From Phialocephala subalpina (taxonomy: Eukaryota; Ascomycota; Leotiomycetes; Helotiales; Mollisiaceae), in NCBI GenBank assembly GCA_900073065.1, contig FJOG01000006.1:726881-790880 (forward strand): a stretch of DNA of 64,000 bases. The letters are read 5' to 3'. The stretch's first letter is position 1, and the number at the start of each line of letters is the position of its first letter. Under the pieces are notes generated by a model that saw only the letters and a list, made by a program, of their open reading frames with translations, had not been told where the DNA came from and searched no databases. Below are positions 23,406 to 35,973 of the stretch, piece after piece. The position numbers and the translations under genes were made by a program.

Positions 23406-25611
23406 CTATCCATAATACGCCAACCATAAATACACACAAATCACCACCCACGCTACCCGCCAAATACTCGTCCACGCCTCTCTCCACACCAGCTTTATCC
23501 CTTTTAACGGCACTGCCTCCTTCTCTCTTTTCCCCGCTCCATTCCCGTTTCCTACGAAATCGAAAATTGGCCCCGATGAACCATTGCTTTTGCCTTCATC
23601 CCATCTTGGATTGTATCCAGCGGCGTTGATTAAAGGTAGAGTAGCGAATCGTACTTGAGAGGCTGGTAAACCGTAGCCCTTTGCGGGACTCACGGATCGG
23701 GTTCTAGCAGCTGAGGATCGTGGAGCGAGGTTGAGGTTCTGAATGTTGTTTGAGGAGGAGTTTGAGGAGCGGTGGGATTCTCGCTCTTCGGTTGGCTCGC
23801 GCTTTTGGGTAGTTGGGAGGAGTGGGAAGTCGTTATTTGATGATGTTGTAGGTGAAGGAGGCGAGGAGAAGTGGGAGAGGTTGAGGATTGGGACGAGGAT
23901 TGCGCGGATGGTGAGTGTGAGAAGGGTTAGGACTAGGAGGATGAGATATCTGATGAAGATGCCGAGTTGGTCGGGAAGGAGACAGAGGTGTGACTCCATG
24001 GTTGTTGCTGTTGATCCATGGCCGGAAGGTGTAGAGTACAGTGGTTGGCCGGAGGCATCGATGGGATTCCACATGCTGAAGAGTAAGAAGCCTGGTTTTC
24101 GAACGCCCATTGCCCAGCTCGTGCTTTTAACTGTTATTTCCCGTGCGGAGTTCTTGTTTTCTGGGTGTACAATTTCACAATAATCGTGGTCATCGCCTGA
24201 GAATACAGCTTTGACATTTCCAACATCGTGAACGAGGTTGACCGAGTCTTGTTCGCTAAGAACGTTTTGGTATTGGTAACCCTTCGATATAGAGATAGCG
24301 TTTCGGTGGTCTGGGAAAACAGGTGATGTTTGTCCTTTCGGAGGTGTCTCCGGAGGCCAATGTTCACGCATTGGTCCACATGGTGTTCCAGGCTCGCGGT
24401 ATAGAGGCACATGCGTGAGGAGAACTGTTGGAAGCTCTGGGCCAGATGGTCCTGGATCGAGAGTTGGAAGGTGCGAAAAGTCGACGTTCTCTAAATCTTC
24501 CACCTTGTGCACATATTGCAGTACTTTCTCTTGTCCAGCTTGGATGCTCAATTCCCTCTGCACAGCTTTCCTCTTCAAACTCTGAACATTCGCAAGGAAG
24601 TCTTCCACTGGCTGCGTAAGCTCTTTCGTCGCATGTTCCGCCCCTCCAGCACTCAACGACACGGCGTCTATCGAAACGAAAGTATGGTTCCCGATGACAT
24701 CCACCCTGTTTCCCTCTCCAAAGTACGTCTCGAATCGATTCCGAATCGGTATCTTAACCTGCTGTCCAAACCCCAAATCATGGTTCCCAGGCAAAGTCGA
24801 AATGATCTTCCTCCCTCTCTGCCACGGATTCGGGTCCAGTCCTTTCAGATTCCAGAAGTCGTAGAATATCCGCCCAAACCGATCGTATTCATGCAACCAG
24901 TAATCCTCTCCATACCTCTTTCCCCACGTATCAACGTATACTTGTTCGCCAGAAGGCCGTAGCCCATTCGCCCAAGAAGGATCCTGTGTATTCCCATGCG
25001 CCGTCTTCCATTCCCTGCCGCCATCAAACAAGTCCCCTAGGAAGAAAATCGTATCCGGATGTAGCTGCTCCTGGAGCGAGATATAGGACCTCTTCATATA
25101 ATTATCCGTATGCAACACCGTGAACTTATCCAACGGCCACGGCCTTCCGGGATAGCTATGCGCATCTATCAACTGCGGATCCGCGATGAACACCAGATGA
25201 TGCGGAGTTGCTTCCTTGGGCTACATATCCAACTGTCAGCCTCATCCCTTTCCCAATGTCTAGAAGGAGAAAACATACCCATCTCTCCCAATTCTCCCAC
25301 CGACAGTCCTCCACACTACTCCTAAATACCCATCGTTCACCCCACAGCAAAAGCACAACCCAAACCGCAATAAAAACATGCGGCAGACTCAGCAGTTTCC
25401 GTGGATGAAAACTTCTTTCCAACCTGCGCAACGACCTCGGAAGATGCGGTGTATGTGCCGTTGAAACGCTGCTATAGCCGCCATTCTGGGAGTCGAATAA
25501 TCGCTGCATTTGAGCTGAGAGACCGCTTGGGAGCGCGGAGATGAGGCGCGAGAGGAGAGTAGGGGGCGAGGAACTCATGGTGCGGGCGTTGCTATAATAC
25601 GAGGGAGCCAT
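23406..25611 (-). CDS. CDC1: CDC1/TED1-family metallophosphoesterase (GPI remodelling)
   Basis: ER-membrane calcineurin-like phosphodiesterase of 715 residues; family members remove ethanolamine phosphate from GPI-anchor mannoses so anchored proteins can leave the ER. Two exons: 25611-25279 and 25220-23406. A first transmembrane segment (FIAVWVVLLLWGERWVF) sits near residue 80-100. The metal-binding motifs then appear in order: FIADPQLIDAHSYPGRPWP, FFLGDLFDGGREW, LPGNHDLGFG, LLTHVPLYR and FSGDDHDYCE, each with the expected Asp, Asn or His ligands. A second hydrophobic segment (YLILLVLTLLTLTIRAIL) and a C-terminal one (VAWVVICVYLWLAYYG) flank a Ser-rich loop, as in Cdc1 homologues. CDC1 and TED1 are paralogues in yeast; the assignment between them is inference. 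Confidence 0.9.
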
Positions 25612-26138
25612 TTTGCTGGTTGTTTGCCATCCCGTCGTGGAGGTAGGAGAGAGCGACAGCAGGGAGAAGAGAAGAGAAGGTTATTTACAAATGAGTGAGG
25701 TGAGAAAGGAGAGAGTCTGGAAATTGAACGACGGTTGATGGGCATGGGTTCGTGATGCTAGGTGGGCCGAGACCCTGTCTTTTGCTTTGCTGGTAAGATT
25801 ACTTGGCTGATGGGGAAGCGAACGCCCACGCCCTGCAGAACGATGGCCCGATAAGGCCACGATAAAGAATAGGGGTGAAGAGGGGTGCATGACATTTCAC
25901 TTCATTTCATTTATATCACGGTGACTGTTCAAACGCGAATCCTGTGGTGGTGATTGAATGTTCGGCAAGCAGTCAGTGATTCATCAAAACCATCAATTCT
26001 ATATGTCCCTAAGGTATCTCAGATATTATTAGAAGATAAATACATGCAAGAAATGTGAATCCCTTCAAAAATGAGAACTTGGCTGGGTGGCAGCAAACAT
26101 GTATGTATACTCGTGGGTCCATCTTCTACACCGATTTC
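25612..26138. other. Intergenic
   Basis: About 0.5 kb holding the CDC1-like promoter and the 3' end of the beta-glucosidase. Nothing else seen. Confidence 0.4.
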
Positions 26139-29100
26139 TTAAAATATCCAAGTAAATGACTTCGTGACTTCGAATGAGCACTTTTCCCTGGGAGATTGTC
26201 AGTACTGGCTTGGACAATATGAGCATGAAAGACTTACCGAATATCGACAGAAGAAGCTCCAATAAGTGCTTGGAACACACCCTCCTCTGCGATCCATGAG
26301 CTGAGATCTGTATCGTAGTATCCAACAGAGTATTTGTCAAGTGTGAGCGTCGCATTTTTGGTCTCGCCGGGCTTCAAGTACACCTTGGTGAAAGCTTGCA
26401 GTTCCTTCTCTGGTCGTTGCAAACGAGATTTCTCATCATGGATGTATGCTTGAACAATCTCTGCACCTTCGACTGAGCCAGTATTCTTCACCGGAATGGT
26501 AATTGTGAGCTTTCCGTCCTCCGTGAGGACCGAACTGCTGATCTTGGGTTTGCCATACGCGAAGGTTGTGTATGAAAGGCCGTGACCGAAGGGGAAGAGA
26601 GGAGCAATGGCCTTCGCCTCGTAATGGCGGTAGCCGATGTACAGACCTTCTCCATAAAGGACCTTCAGATTCTCTCCAGGCCAATTGAGGTATGTTGGGT
26701 TGTCTTCAAGTCGTTTGGGGAATGTGGTCTGGAGATATCATTAGCATATCCTCTTCTTTCGGGGACAATTACTACTTACTGGAAGCTTTCCGCTGGGGGT
26801 CTTGAATCCAAAGAGCACGTCAGCCAAGGCATTTCCAGCTTCTTGACCTTGGTACCATGCTTGGACAATTGCGGGAACACGATCTGCCCATGGCATCGTG
26901 ACGGGCGAACCAGATTGGTTGACGACAATTGTTCTCGGATTTGCCTTCAAGATGGCTTCGATCAGGCGATCTTGGCTACCATCTGCTGGCAGATCCATCG
27001 TCGTTCGGTCATATCCTTCCGATTCCCATTCTCCATCTAGACCAACAATGATAACTGCAACATCTGAGGCCTTGGCTGCGTCAACCGCTTCTTGCAAATA
27101 GTCCTTCTTGTCCTCTTCCTTATAACCAATTCGAACGCCTCCGTTGCCGTGAGTCCGCTTCTCAGCCTTCTGTCTCCAAAATGGTCGTAGTTCATTTGTC
27201 AGCTCCGCCACAATCTCGATTGGCTTTCCAGCTTTGAGTTGCATGGTGAACAGTTGCTGCTGAGAATCGTCAAACATAGCTTCTCCCTTTTCTGTCCAGT
27301 CCCAGATATCAACCATTGTCCTACCATTGACAATAAGTCGTCCGGCTCCAACACTGGAGAAACTTATAGTGTGAAGACCAGTCGTCTTTGGGGTGAGGAT
27401 GGTCTTGGCTCTGCAAGACCAGATGTTACCAACTTCCAGCGGCACCGAGTCCCACAGGAAGAGATCAGTGTTTGTTCTTTGCTGAATGACTCTTGGCTTG
27501 CCTTCAAACTTGTCGCCAATGTGGAATTCGAGACTGACACCCTGTTCTCCCGTGGCTGTCTTGCAATAGTCCGCTGCTAATGGTAGCCATTTGTATGTTT
27601 GACATCCGACCGCATACCTGACATCCTTCTCGGCGACTGCTTTGATGCTATCCAGGGGAAGTGTGTTGTAGTATGGATTCAAACTGGCACTACCTCCACC
27701 ACCCGCGATTGCTCTGTTGGCGTTGGGACCGATGACCGCGATCTTATCCGAAGTCTTGATGGGCAGGATGCTGCCTTCATTCTTCAGTAGCGTCAGACCT
27801 TCGGCACCTGCATCTCTGATCAGTTGGCGAGTCTCTTCCCGGTCATCCTCACGCTCGGCAAGCTCTGCCGACATATCGCTCCCTTTTGTCCGCTCAACCA
27901 GATATAGAACATTCGCTGCGGCCTTTTCAACTGCTTCCTTGCTCAAATCTCCGTTCTCGACTGCAGCGAGCGTTTTGGCTCCACGCCATAGTGTCGATAC
28001 CTATATCCCGGAATTAGTACCCCTATTTCATGCCTTTTAAGTGACGAGGAGAATGTCAAAACGAAGAAGAATGGGGAACACTGCTCAAAGAAGATGAGAC
28101 TCACTGGCATTTCGATATCGCATCCGGTTTCGATGGACTCGACGTAAGAGTTGGTTCCACCCCAATCAGACATTACCAGTCTATAAGAGTCAGTAAAATA
28201 ATGTAGGGAGCAAGAATGTTTCATACCCATCATATGCCCATTCGCCGCGTAAGATGTCTTTCAATGTATGCTCATTCATGTCTGCATGGACGCCGTTGAT
28301 CAGATTATATGAGGACATTACAGCCCAAGGATTGGCTTCTCGAATTGCAATCTCAAATGGACGCAAATAAAGTTCTCGGAGTGCACGTTCTTGGACAAGA
28401 GAGTCAATCTTGAATCGTTCCGTTTCTTGCTCATTTGCCACAAAATCTGTATGTGTCAGCACGTGATAGCGGGACGTTCAACCTCAACTGACGCTTGATC
28501 GTTGCTGCAACCCCTTTTCCTTGTAAGCCGTTGATGTACGACGCAGCAAGTTTGCCGGTCAAATGCGGATCTTCGGAGAATGATTCAAAGTTACGTCCAC
28601 CAAGTGGTCCACGATGCAAACACACAGTTGGTGCAAGTAGTACTTGAGCAGATCTTGCCTTGGTTTCCTCGGCGAGATGTTCACCAACTTGGAAGAGGAG
28701 ATCGGTGTTCCATGATGCAGCTAGCGAGATACCGCAAGGAAATAGGGCGGCCTGTTGGGAGAGTTAGCGTTGATACTTTTGTTCCAAGTACACTATATTG
28801 AAGCCGACCTTTGTTCCCGCCTTGAAGATTGCTCCGCGAGCACCATTGGGCCCATCGGAAGTCTTGAACGCTGGGATCCCTTTGTCCGGGATGGCTTTTG
28901 ATCTCCAGAAGTCTGCAGCAGTCAGAAGTGAAACCTGGACTTTGTCAATACCACAATGACCCAGACAATCTTAATGATTGAAGGTGCCCTACTTGTTCTT
29001 CGAGTGGCAACGAGGCAGCTAAGCTACGTGCGTTTGCTCTTTTATCATCTGCGAGGGTAACACTTTTGGCTGCTGGGCTATCGGGTGGTGATAGCTCAGA

Positions 29101-29214
29101 GTTTGGTGTTTCGTTTGTACTCCTGCTAGATCGCTCTTCCGAGTCCTCCGCGTACTTGTCGAAGATAGGCTCGTTGCGTTGACTACCGGGCGATTCTGCT
29201 GGGGATTCCGACAT
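26139..29214 (-). CDS. GH3 beta-glucosidase with PA14 insert
   Basis: Beta-glucosidase of 887 residues in eight exons (29214-28993, 28934-28809, 28751-28493, 28446-28227, 28180-28105, 28000-26780, 26728-26238, 26187-26139). It hydrolyses terminal beta-glucosides. The splices recreate KHFVANEQE (substrate-binding His of GH3) and LVMSDWGGT, whose Asp is the nucleophile. The (alpha/beta)6 domain contains the PA14 insert (GLHTISFSSVGAGRLIVNG), and EWESEGYDR carries the candidate acid/base Glu. A fibronectin-III-like domain closes the protein, ending FEVTKSFTWIF from the 49-base last exon. The first 74 residues are acidic, Ser/Pro-rich and contain no signal peptide, so the enzyme is probably intracellular and may act on imported cellobiose. 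Confidence 0.93.
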
Positions 29215-30900
29215 GGTGATATATTGAAACCTTCCCCCTTTGGCCAATTCGAACAATGTTTGTATCGAATATCAATGTACCAGTCTTTCGAGGAATTTGA
29301 TAAGAGAAGGCAGGTCGGAACACAGGTCGAGACAGAGAACTCTCCTTCGTGGATCCTTCGCCTTGACTTTTGGAGCGAATGTTGAGAACGAAAAGACTGA
29401 AAAGTACCAGATGTCACAACAAGTTGGACAAACGCATTCTATATACAATAGATGCTAGATAGGACTAGAGAAGAGGCAGTACGGATCAGCTGCCTCCAGG
29501 TGATATATCTCAGACCCGATATTTAAGCGGATAAGTGTGCTATATTCCGCGAGTAAAGAACAAGAGAAAGGTAAGACGAGACGAGAATGGATACATGCCA
29601 TCTTCTAGGCGCGGCGGCTGAATTGAGAGACACTATGGAATGGAGAGATGTGTTGCTGATGAATTCAGAGTGCAGACGGGCGAGTCACAACATGCGCAGC
29701 CAGCCTGGCTCATGTTGTCCACCACTGCATGGGGCAAGCCGAGCAGACCGACCAGTACAACCAGCGTGTGGGGACAACATTCCTCCCGCTGACCAGCGGC
29801 GGGTCCAGGGAGGCATTGCAGCCAGTGTATGGTCGTGGTAGGGTCGTAAAAGGCCGTGTAGGGTTGCTGGGAACAGACGAAGCCCCAAAGCATGACGGCG
29901 ACAACGGTATGGGCGGACCGACGCCGCGAGCCTCTCGTCCTGAAGACAGACTTCCTTGTAGACTTGTCAGGGATGCGGAAGGACCTCGGTGGGGCAATCA
30001 ACAGGAAGAAGAAGCTCGTTGTTTGTGCGAAAGACCAGCGTTCGTTGTTCGTCTGAAGATTGTCGAGATTTCATATCGAACGTGTCAAAAGCCTTGAAGT
30101 CGTAAATTAGGAGGCGAAACGCATAAGAGGCCTGAACCATGAACCCTGGAGTGAGAAATGTCCGCAGACGCGAATCTGTGCCGTACTTTGTTCCTCGAAT
30201 GCCTTCAATTGCTGATGCCACAGCGAGTCATTGCCTGTGTTCCGAACGGGCCTCCGGGCCGAGTCGCCTTCGAGAAAAGGGCGCCGCAACAGATCAAGCA
30301 TACATAGCGCCAGGTCTGGCCGAGGGGACGATCATAGGAAATCCGTAATGGAAACCGCGGGCGTGATAGACTGAAACTTTCGCGAGATGTATCGTACATT
30401 GTACCTTATCGAGGGACATATGCAATAATGGCTTGCGTGCCTTTGCATTTTGTATGATCGGTGCAGTTACATCGAGCTGTTGACGGTTGTGAAGGTCTGC
30501 GATGCAAAGGCGAGGCAAAAAGGCAGGGGACGCTAGCTAAAGGCACTACTGGTGTGGGCTTATCCGATTCTCAACCTCACTTCCCTCCCGATGCTCTGGG
30601 CCATCCTTGCCAATGCACCAGAATCTTATGATTTTCATCCAATGCAGCGACACCATCTCATCTAATCGGATCTTTTTGCGACTTTACACCTCAACGGTAT
30701 CGAATCAGAATTGGATATCTTGGTTACACATTCCACCCACCTTTGCCTGCTCGCCTACTAACCACCTGCGTCACCTAAAATTCAGCCAGATTCCTCCCGC
30801 AACTCTCTACCACAAACCACCATGCACTTCGTCTTGACATTTACATTTATCACCGCCCCATGCGAGTAACACCACAGAAGATCTGCATATCCGAAACGAC
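29215..30900. other. Divergent intergenic region between GH3 and DUF202 genes
   Basis: 1.7 kb holding both promoters. The part at 29590-30340 is rich in G and C with many CpG steps and overlapping open frames on all strands, none with a recognisable domain. I call no gene. Confidence 0.4.
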
Positions 30901-31972
30901 ATGGCTGAAAGTTCCGACAATGGCTGGGACAAGGCCAACCAGCCCCAGGCTCTGCCCGAAGAGCCAGATGAGCCACAATTCGATACCGTTCGCTCATCCG
31001 CCGCAACAGACGCGCGGTTGGCAGCTTCAACTGAGTTAGCACGGTTGAGACGCAACTATAGCCTTGCATCTCACCCGAGCCGCACTCAAGACCCTGCTAC
31101 GAAGAAGCCCTCTAACCTTCTAGAACAATGCGTTCGTGCCGTCAAGAGGGCATGGAGGCACCAAGTTTCTATTATCGTCGATCATGAAACTTGCAGAGAT
31201 CATCTCGGTATGTGCCCTGTCAATATCTATCTCTCGTCTGTCTCTATCAGATAGAGTTCAGAACTCTACGGCTCCCCGCTGTTGAGGTCCCGGAAGGCGA
31301 TGTCCGACCAGGCCACATGCAGCAAAGTCATCTGTACATGGCAGAAATCGTTTCACAGCGCCATCCCATATCCAAGTGTGAAGGAGGGGCTGGGTCGTCT
31401 ATTTTTCAGTTGGGGGAGGCGAGAGCGGGATCACGCCCCGTGTCACGTTCCTCGCTCCCATACGTTTTTAAACGACCTGCAGTCAAGGAAGGTTACTAAC
31501 ACATATCCATAGCACTTGAAAGAACTTTTCTTGGGTACCTCAGGACTTCGTTGGCCCTCTCGATGATAGGCATCACAGTTGCGCAACTCTTGCAAGCACA
31601 GTCCCACATTGATTGACCACCAGGGATGTATACTGACGGGTATCAAGCCGTTTACAACACGCACCAACTCCAAGCCCATTCTTTGGCTTCTATGTTCTTG
31701 GAAAACCACTGTCTGGCATATGTCAAGGTGCGGCTATCTATACTTTGATTATCGGTGCTTTTCGGACATGGAGATCCCAAAATGCTATAGTGAGGGGTAA
31801 GGCCATCTCGGGAGGATTCGAGATAGTCGCTCTTGCTGCAGGCGTGCTTATCGTTAGTTCCCTTCCACCAGAGACTATTCCAGAATAATGAATGTCCGAC
31901 TGACATATGTAGATCCTTCTTATGTTCCTCGTTCTCTTGATAGCCGTGGATGTTTCCAAGGAGAATACCTAG
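30901..31972 (+). CDS. DUF202-domain membrane protein
   Basis: A 216-residue membrane protein in four exons (30901-31207, 31513-31591, 31648-31852, 31913-31972). The hydrophilic N-terminal half ends RDHLALERTFLGYLRTSLAL, the DUF202 signature. Splicing at a GC donor (31592) gives AQLFRLQHAPTPSPFFGFYV, then GKPLSG and FRTWRSQNAIVRGK, and a last hydrophobic segment ILLMFLVLLIAVDV. Three transmembrane segments are expected. DUF202 also forms the membrane part of fungal VTC polyphosphate polymerase subunits and bacterial YidH; this stand-alone fungal form has no known function. The first intron is long (305 bases). Without the GC-AG intron the frame stops at TGA after SHID, so that intron is needed for the conserved domain. 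Confidence 0.85.
31592..31647 (+). other. GC-AG intron in the DUF202 gene, 56 bases
   Basis: Donor CTT/GCAAGC, acceptor TATCAAG/CCG, with a strong branch-site-like TACTGAC 15-20 bases upstream of the AG. Removal joins TT to C and creates the conserved Phe of AQLFRLQH. Confidence 0.75.
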
Positions 31973-33085
31973 GAAATAGCCCCACTTGATGATAGGCAAG
32001 ACGAGCCGAATGAACCCTGATAACGGTGTGGTATTTGCCAGAAACTACCGGGTCAACGGTGATGATTGGAGGCTTTTCTGGGCACGAACGAACCCTTCAA
32101 TCAAACAGCCATGTGGATGTTGCCGGTTAAGGTAAACGACGTTGGGAAAGCTTATGCATGTCTCACATGCCACGCCGAGATATTAACCTACTATCGGAAC
32201 GTCCCTAGTGCGTACCGGAAACTTTCCAAGATATGAAGTGGCAGGACGACTCGAGTGATCAACTTTGATGGCGAATCTTGGAATCATGGGTCGGGGAGAT
32301 CTGATCTACTTTACCGGAGCACTTGCCGTGGGCCATCTGATTGATGTGCCTTACATCTGAGCAAGCTCGAGCCTCTAGCCAATATCACGACATGTGAATA
32401 TATATTGTGCCGGAGGGCTCATTTTTGCAGATCTTTTTTTTATTCTGTCCCGTGAGAACGCTAAGGTCATCGAAGTGTCAGAGGTAGAGAGCCTCTTTGA
32501 TGAAGCTTTGCGGGAGGGCGTTGATAAATACCCACGCTTCGGCTAGCTGGGTGTAGTATATTGAATAACATATCTCCACCACCGTTCGTCCGATGTTTGC
32601 TTGGAAGAAGCTCTTGTCGAACGAGCAAGATCGTACGAGTCACATGATTCTGATCACATGATAGTGAAACCACGTGCAACCGTCAGGGGTATTTGTCAGC
32701 CTTGGCACTAAGGCAGCAAGAGCCGTTCATGCTTCGTAGCTAACAACGGTAAACCAGCCTCTCCACATGCAGAAAACGCAATCGAGATCATCGCCATGAG
32801 ATTCTCACATCTTCTCGCCCCTCCTACTACAGACTCCTTTGTCACGTAGAGGACGGCACTCTTCATTTAAAGGAGCACTTGCTCATATTCCTTTCAACAC
32901 AATCGATATCACTCGCCATCCCGGACATCAACAAGGACTACCGCATTGAGGGCGTCTCTTACGAACTAATTACAAGAGCCGCATCGGAACGAACCTCGAA
33001 AGTGGGATCGTTGCCTCCCGGACCATAACACAAACACATTCGACTATCTTTGTACGACCTGGTCACGTCCGCCAGCACCTTCAAG
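31973..33085. other. Intergenic, promoter of the CDF transporter
   Basis: 1.1 kb without a supported gene. No metal-response element could be assigned with confidence. Confidence 0.4.
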
Positions 33086-34952
33086 ATGGCGTGGTCTAAG
33101 TCAACGCGCATTACGACAATGCTGGCGATCGATGCGGCGTTCTTCGTCCTCGAGCTGGGTGTGGGGCTGATGGTTGGGTCTTTGGCATTGATGGCAGATG
33201 CTTTCCATATGGTGAGCACTATACCTGGATGAGGCTCTGGAGTCAGATTGTCTTGTGGCAGATGCGGAAACAATGGAATATAGAGACTACGAAATACAGA
33301 ACTAGGACTGACGGAAACCTAGTTGAACGATATCATTTCTCTTGTGGTGGGATTGTGGGCTGTTAAAGCTGCACAGAAGTCATCGACTGATAAATACTCT
33401 TTCGGGGTCAGTAAACCCCTGCTCTGGCTCCAATGTATCTAAGCTAAAATTCCTTCAGTGGCTTCGTGCAGAAATTCTTGGCGCCTTCTTCAACGCAGTC
33501 TTCCTAATCGCGCTCTGTCTCTCGATCGTTCTAGAAGCTATACAACGCCTCATCGACCCTCCCGAGATCAGCAACCCGCAACTTATTCTTATCGTTGGTT
33601 GTTTGGGTCTGGCGTCCAACCTAGCTGGATTTTTTGTTCTTGGAGGACATGGACATTCGCATGGGCCGGAGGAACACAGCCACGACCATGGCAACGATGT
33701 TAGAGCGGCAGAGGAAGGACATAGCCACAGTCACGAAGGACATGAACATGACGATGAAGAGGTCCAAGGCAATGCTGGAGAAGTCTTCGGGGAGGCGGTT
33801 GTGGGCAGAGCTAAGGCGAAGGCTCGTCAACACATTCGATTTACGAAGGACGATGAGGACGCCGAAACATCTAGGGACAGCAACGGTTCGAACAAATCTC
33901 AAGCCAAGACACCTTCTCCAAACAAGAGCCACCGAAGAAGAGCCAGCAGTGGACGAACCAGCCGCTACACCAATATCGATGATTTCAGCATTCATCCTGC
34001 CAGCTTCAGACAGGATATCATTGCAGCAAGCAAGCCTCAATTAGATGGACCCGATAGCCCTAGCTCTTCTTCTGACGAAGAAGCTATTGCTCCTGAGGAA
34101 GGGGACGCTACGGAAAACTCGCCCCTGCTCGCCAAAACCAATGGTCACTCCCATGGATCCATTTCCAGCCACCAACACGGCCATGATGATGACCATTCAC
34201 GCACACCTAAACCAAGACATGACTCCTGGCATACTGGCCACAACCACAATAAGCCAAAGAAAGCCAAGAAGGGAGGACACGGCCACAATCACGCTGATAT
34301 GGGTATGAACGCTATGATTCTCCATGTCATCGGTGATGCTCTAGGAAATGTCGGTGTCATTGTCTCTGCATTGGTTATTTGGCTTACGGCATGGTCTGGA
34401 CGATTCTATGCCGATCCTGCCGTCTCACTTTTCATCACACTCATTATTCTCAAATCAACCATTCCCTTGACATCAGCTACAGCCAAGATTCTCTTGCAAG
34501 CCACACCAGACCATATCGAAGTCAACGAGATCAAGGAAGATATCCAAGACATCCCAGGTGTTGTCAGCTGTCACCATGTTCACATCTGGCAACTAAGCGA
34601 CACCCAAATTGTGGCTTCCATGCACATCCAAGTCGAATTTCCAATTAGCGAAGCTGGAGGCGAGAAATACATGGAGTTAGCAAAGGCCGTCCGAAGATGT
34701 CTACACGCCTACGGAATCCACAGCGCTACCATCCAGCCAGAATTCTGTCTTGACAAAGACCATGACCACAACCTCGAAAGACCAGGAACAGTTGGACTTG
34801 ACGGCATAGTCGGTCAAGCACGATGTGGGCTCGACGAAGACGATATGTGCTTACTAGAATGCGTCGACGACTGCAAAGGAAAGGGATGCTGCAGCAAGGC
34901 AGCCGTGGAACCAGAGCATGATCATTCGAGTCATGATGGACACACTCATTAG
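33086..34952 (+). CDS. ZRC1: Zinc-type cation diffusion facilitator, ZRC1/COT1-like
   Basis: Proton-exchange zinc transporter loading the vacuole, 567 residues in three exons (33086-33211, 33323-33406, 33459-34952). TM2 carries LALMADAFHMLNDI, joined across the first splice, with the HxxxD metal site; TM5 has HVIGDALGN, the second HxxxD site. Between TM4 and TM5 lies a long His-rich loop of about 190 residues with GHGHSHGPEEHSHDH near its start and more His clusters near its end. The cytoplasmic domain shows VVSCHHVHIWQLSDTQIVAS. The C-terminal tail is Cys- and His-rich (DDMCLLECVDDCKGKGCC, then a terminal HDHSSHDGHTH), which is more than yeast Zrc1 has. No frame defects. Confidence 0.93.
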
Positions 34953-35973
34953 ATTTTCTTTTTGTCAATATGTTCTTGGGTTTTGGGTCTACGAATAGAC
35001 GAATAGCTTATTGCTAGCCTGACGGGCCTGGCGTTACGGTATCATTTGCTTCGTGTCGATAAATTTTCAGGAAGCGCGAGTTAGCAAGCAAATTGCTAAA
35101 ATTTGAGCGATGGCCTGAGCGGATGGTGTATATTACAGGCTTTGTAAGTTTATAGAGCGCAGAGCATACATAATGGAAGAGAGAAGTTTGGAGTCGGACC
35201 TCATGATATGATCGAGACCAATTTTGTTCAAGCTCCGTCCACTTTTGATTTGATTTCAAACATTCACCCTCCGTTACCTCACCTTTATTTCTCGAACTTC
35301 ATCTCGAGAGAAGCCAAGGCCGTTTCGTCGCTACCTCGTGCTTACAATCGAATTGAAGGGGCACTTCACTCGAGCCACGGCCAAGTTGAAATCTCAAGCG
35401 ACCTTCGAAGGTATATAAACAGCAATACTCTCTCCTCAACCCGACTCCTTACCACTACAAGATAGCTGACGAGAAGAAGTCTATGGCAGCTCTTCTCGAC
35501 TCTAGGGACAGCGAACCTCGCCAGCTACCAACTTCTCCTTTTCCTTGTTTCTGGGCTCTGGGTAGCTCCTTGCATTTAACTTTTGATTTGAACCCCCTTC
35601 TTTGACAGCAATAAAATGTTGGCAACAAAGCTTCCTTTTTAGACAAAATCCTCCAAATATCATCCTACTCAGCGAAGGGAAAATATATGAGGACTTGCAT
35701 GAGCAATAGGGTGCAACAACCCAGACTGAGAAGTCCCACAGTACACTCTGGTCTTCGCACAGCCCTGTATACTTCATGCTCATGATTCTTCCGCCTGGAA
35801 TCCCGCCAAATAGCGTTAGATTAAGGGGAAGTATATATACTCTGGGAGAACTTCGGTTGGTTGCTAGTGCTGCTGGGCTTGAAGGAGTGATGTTTTGGGG
35901 AGTAGTGTTGAGGAATGTTGTTTCTTGGGTTCACCTTGCCTTGGGACTTCTTTGATTGCCTGAATATTGGGGG
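34953..35973. other. Intergenic downstream of the CDF gene
   Basis: About 1 kb without a supported coding region; the tandem repeat listed next begins at its right end. Confidence 0.4.

Noticed and set aside
29587..30340. Overlapping open frames on all strands in the GC-rich stretch
   Set aside because: Open frames are expected by chance where stop codons are rare; no domain, splice pattern or start context supports a gene.
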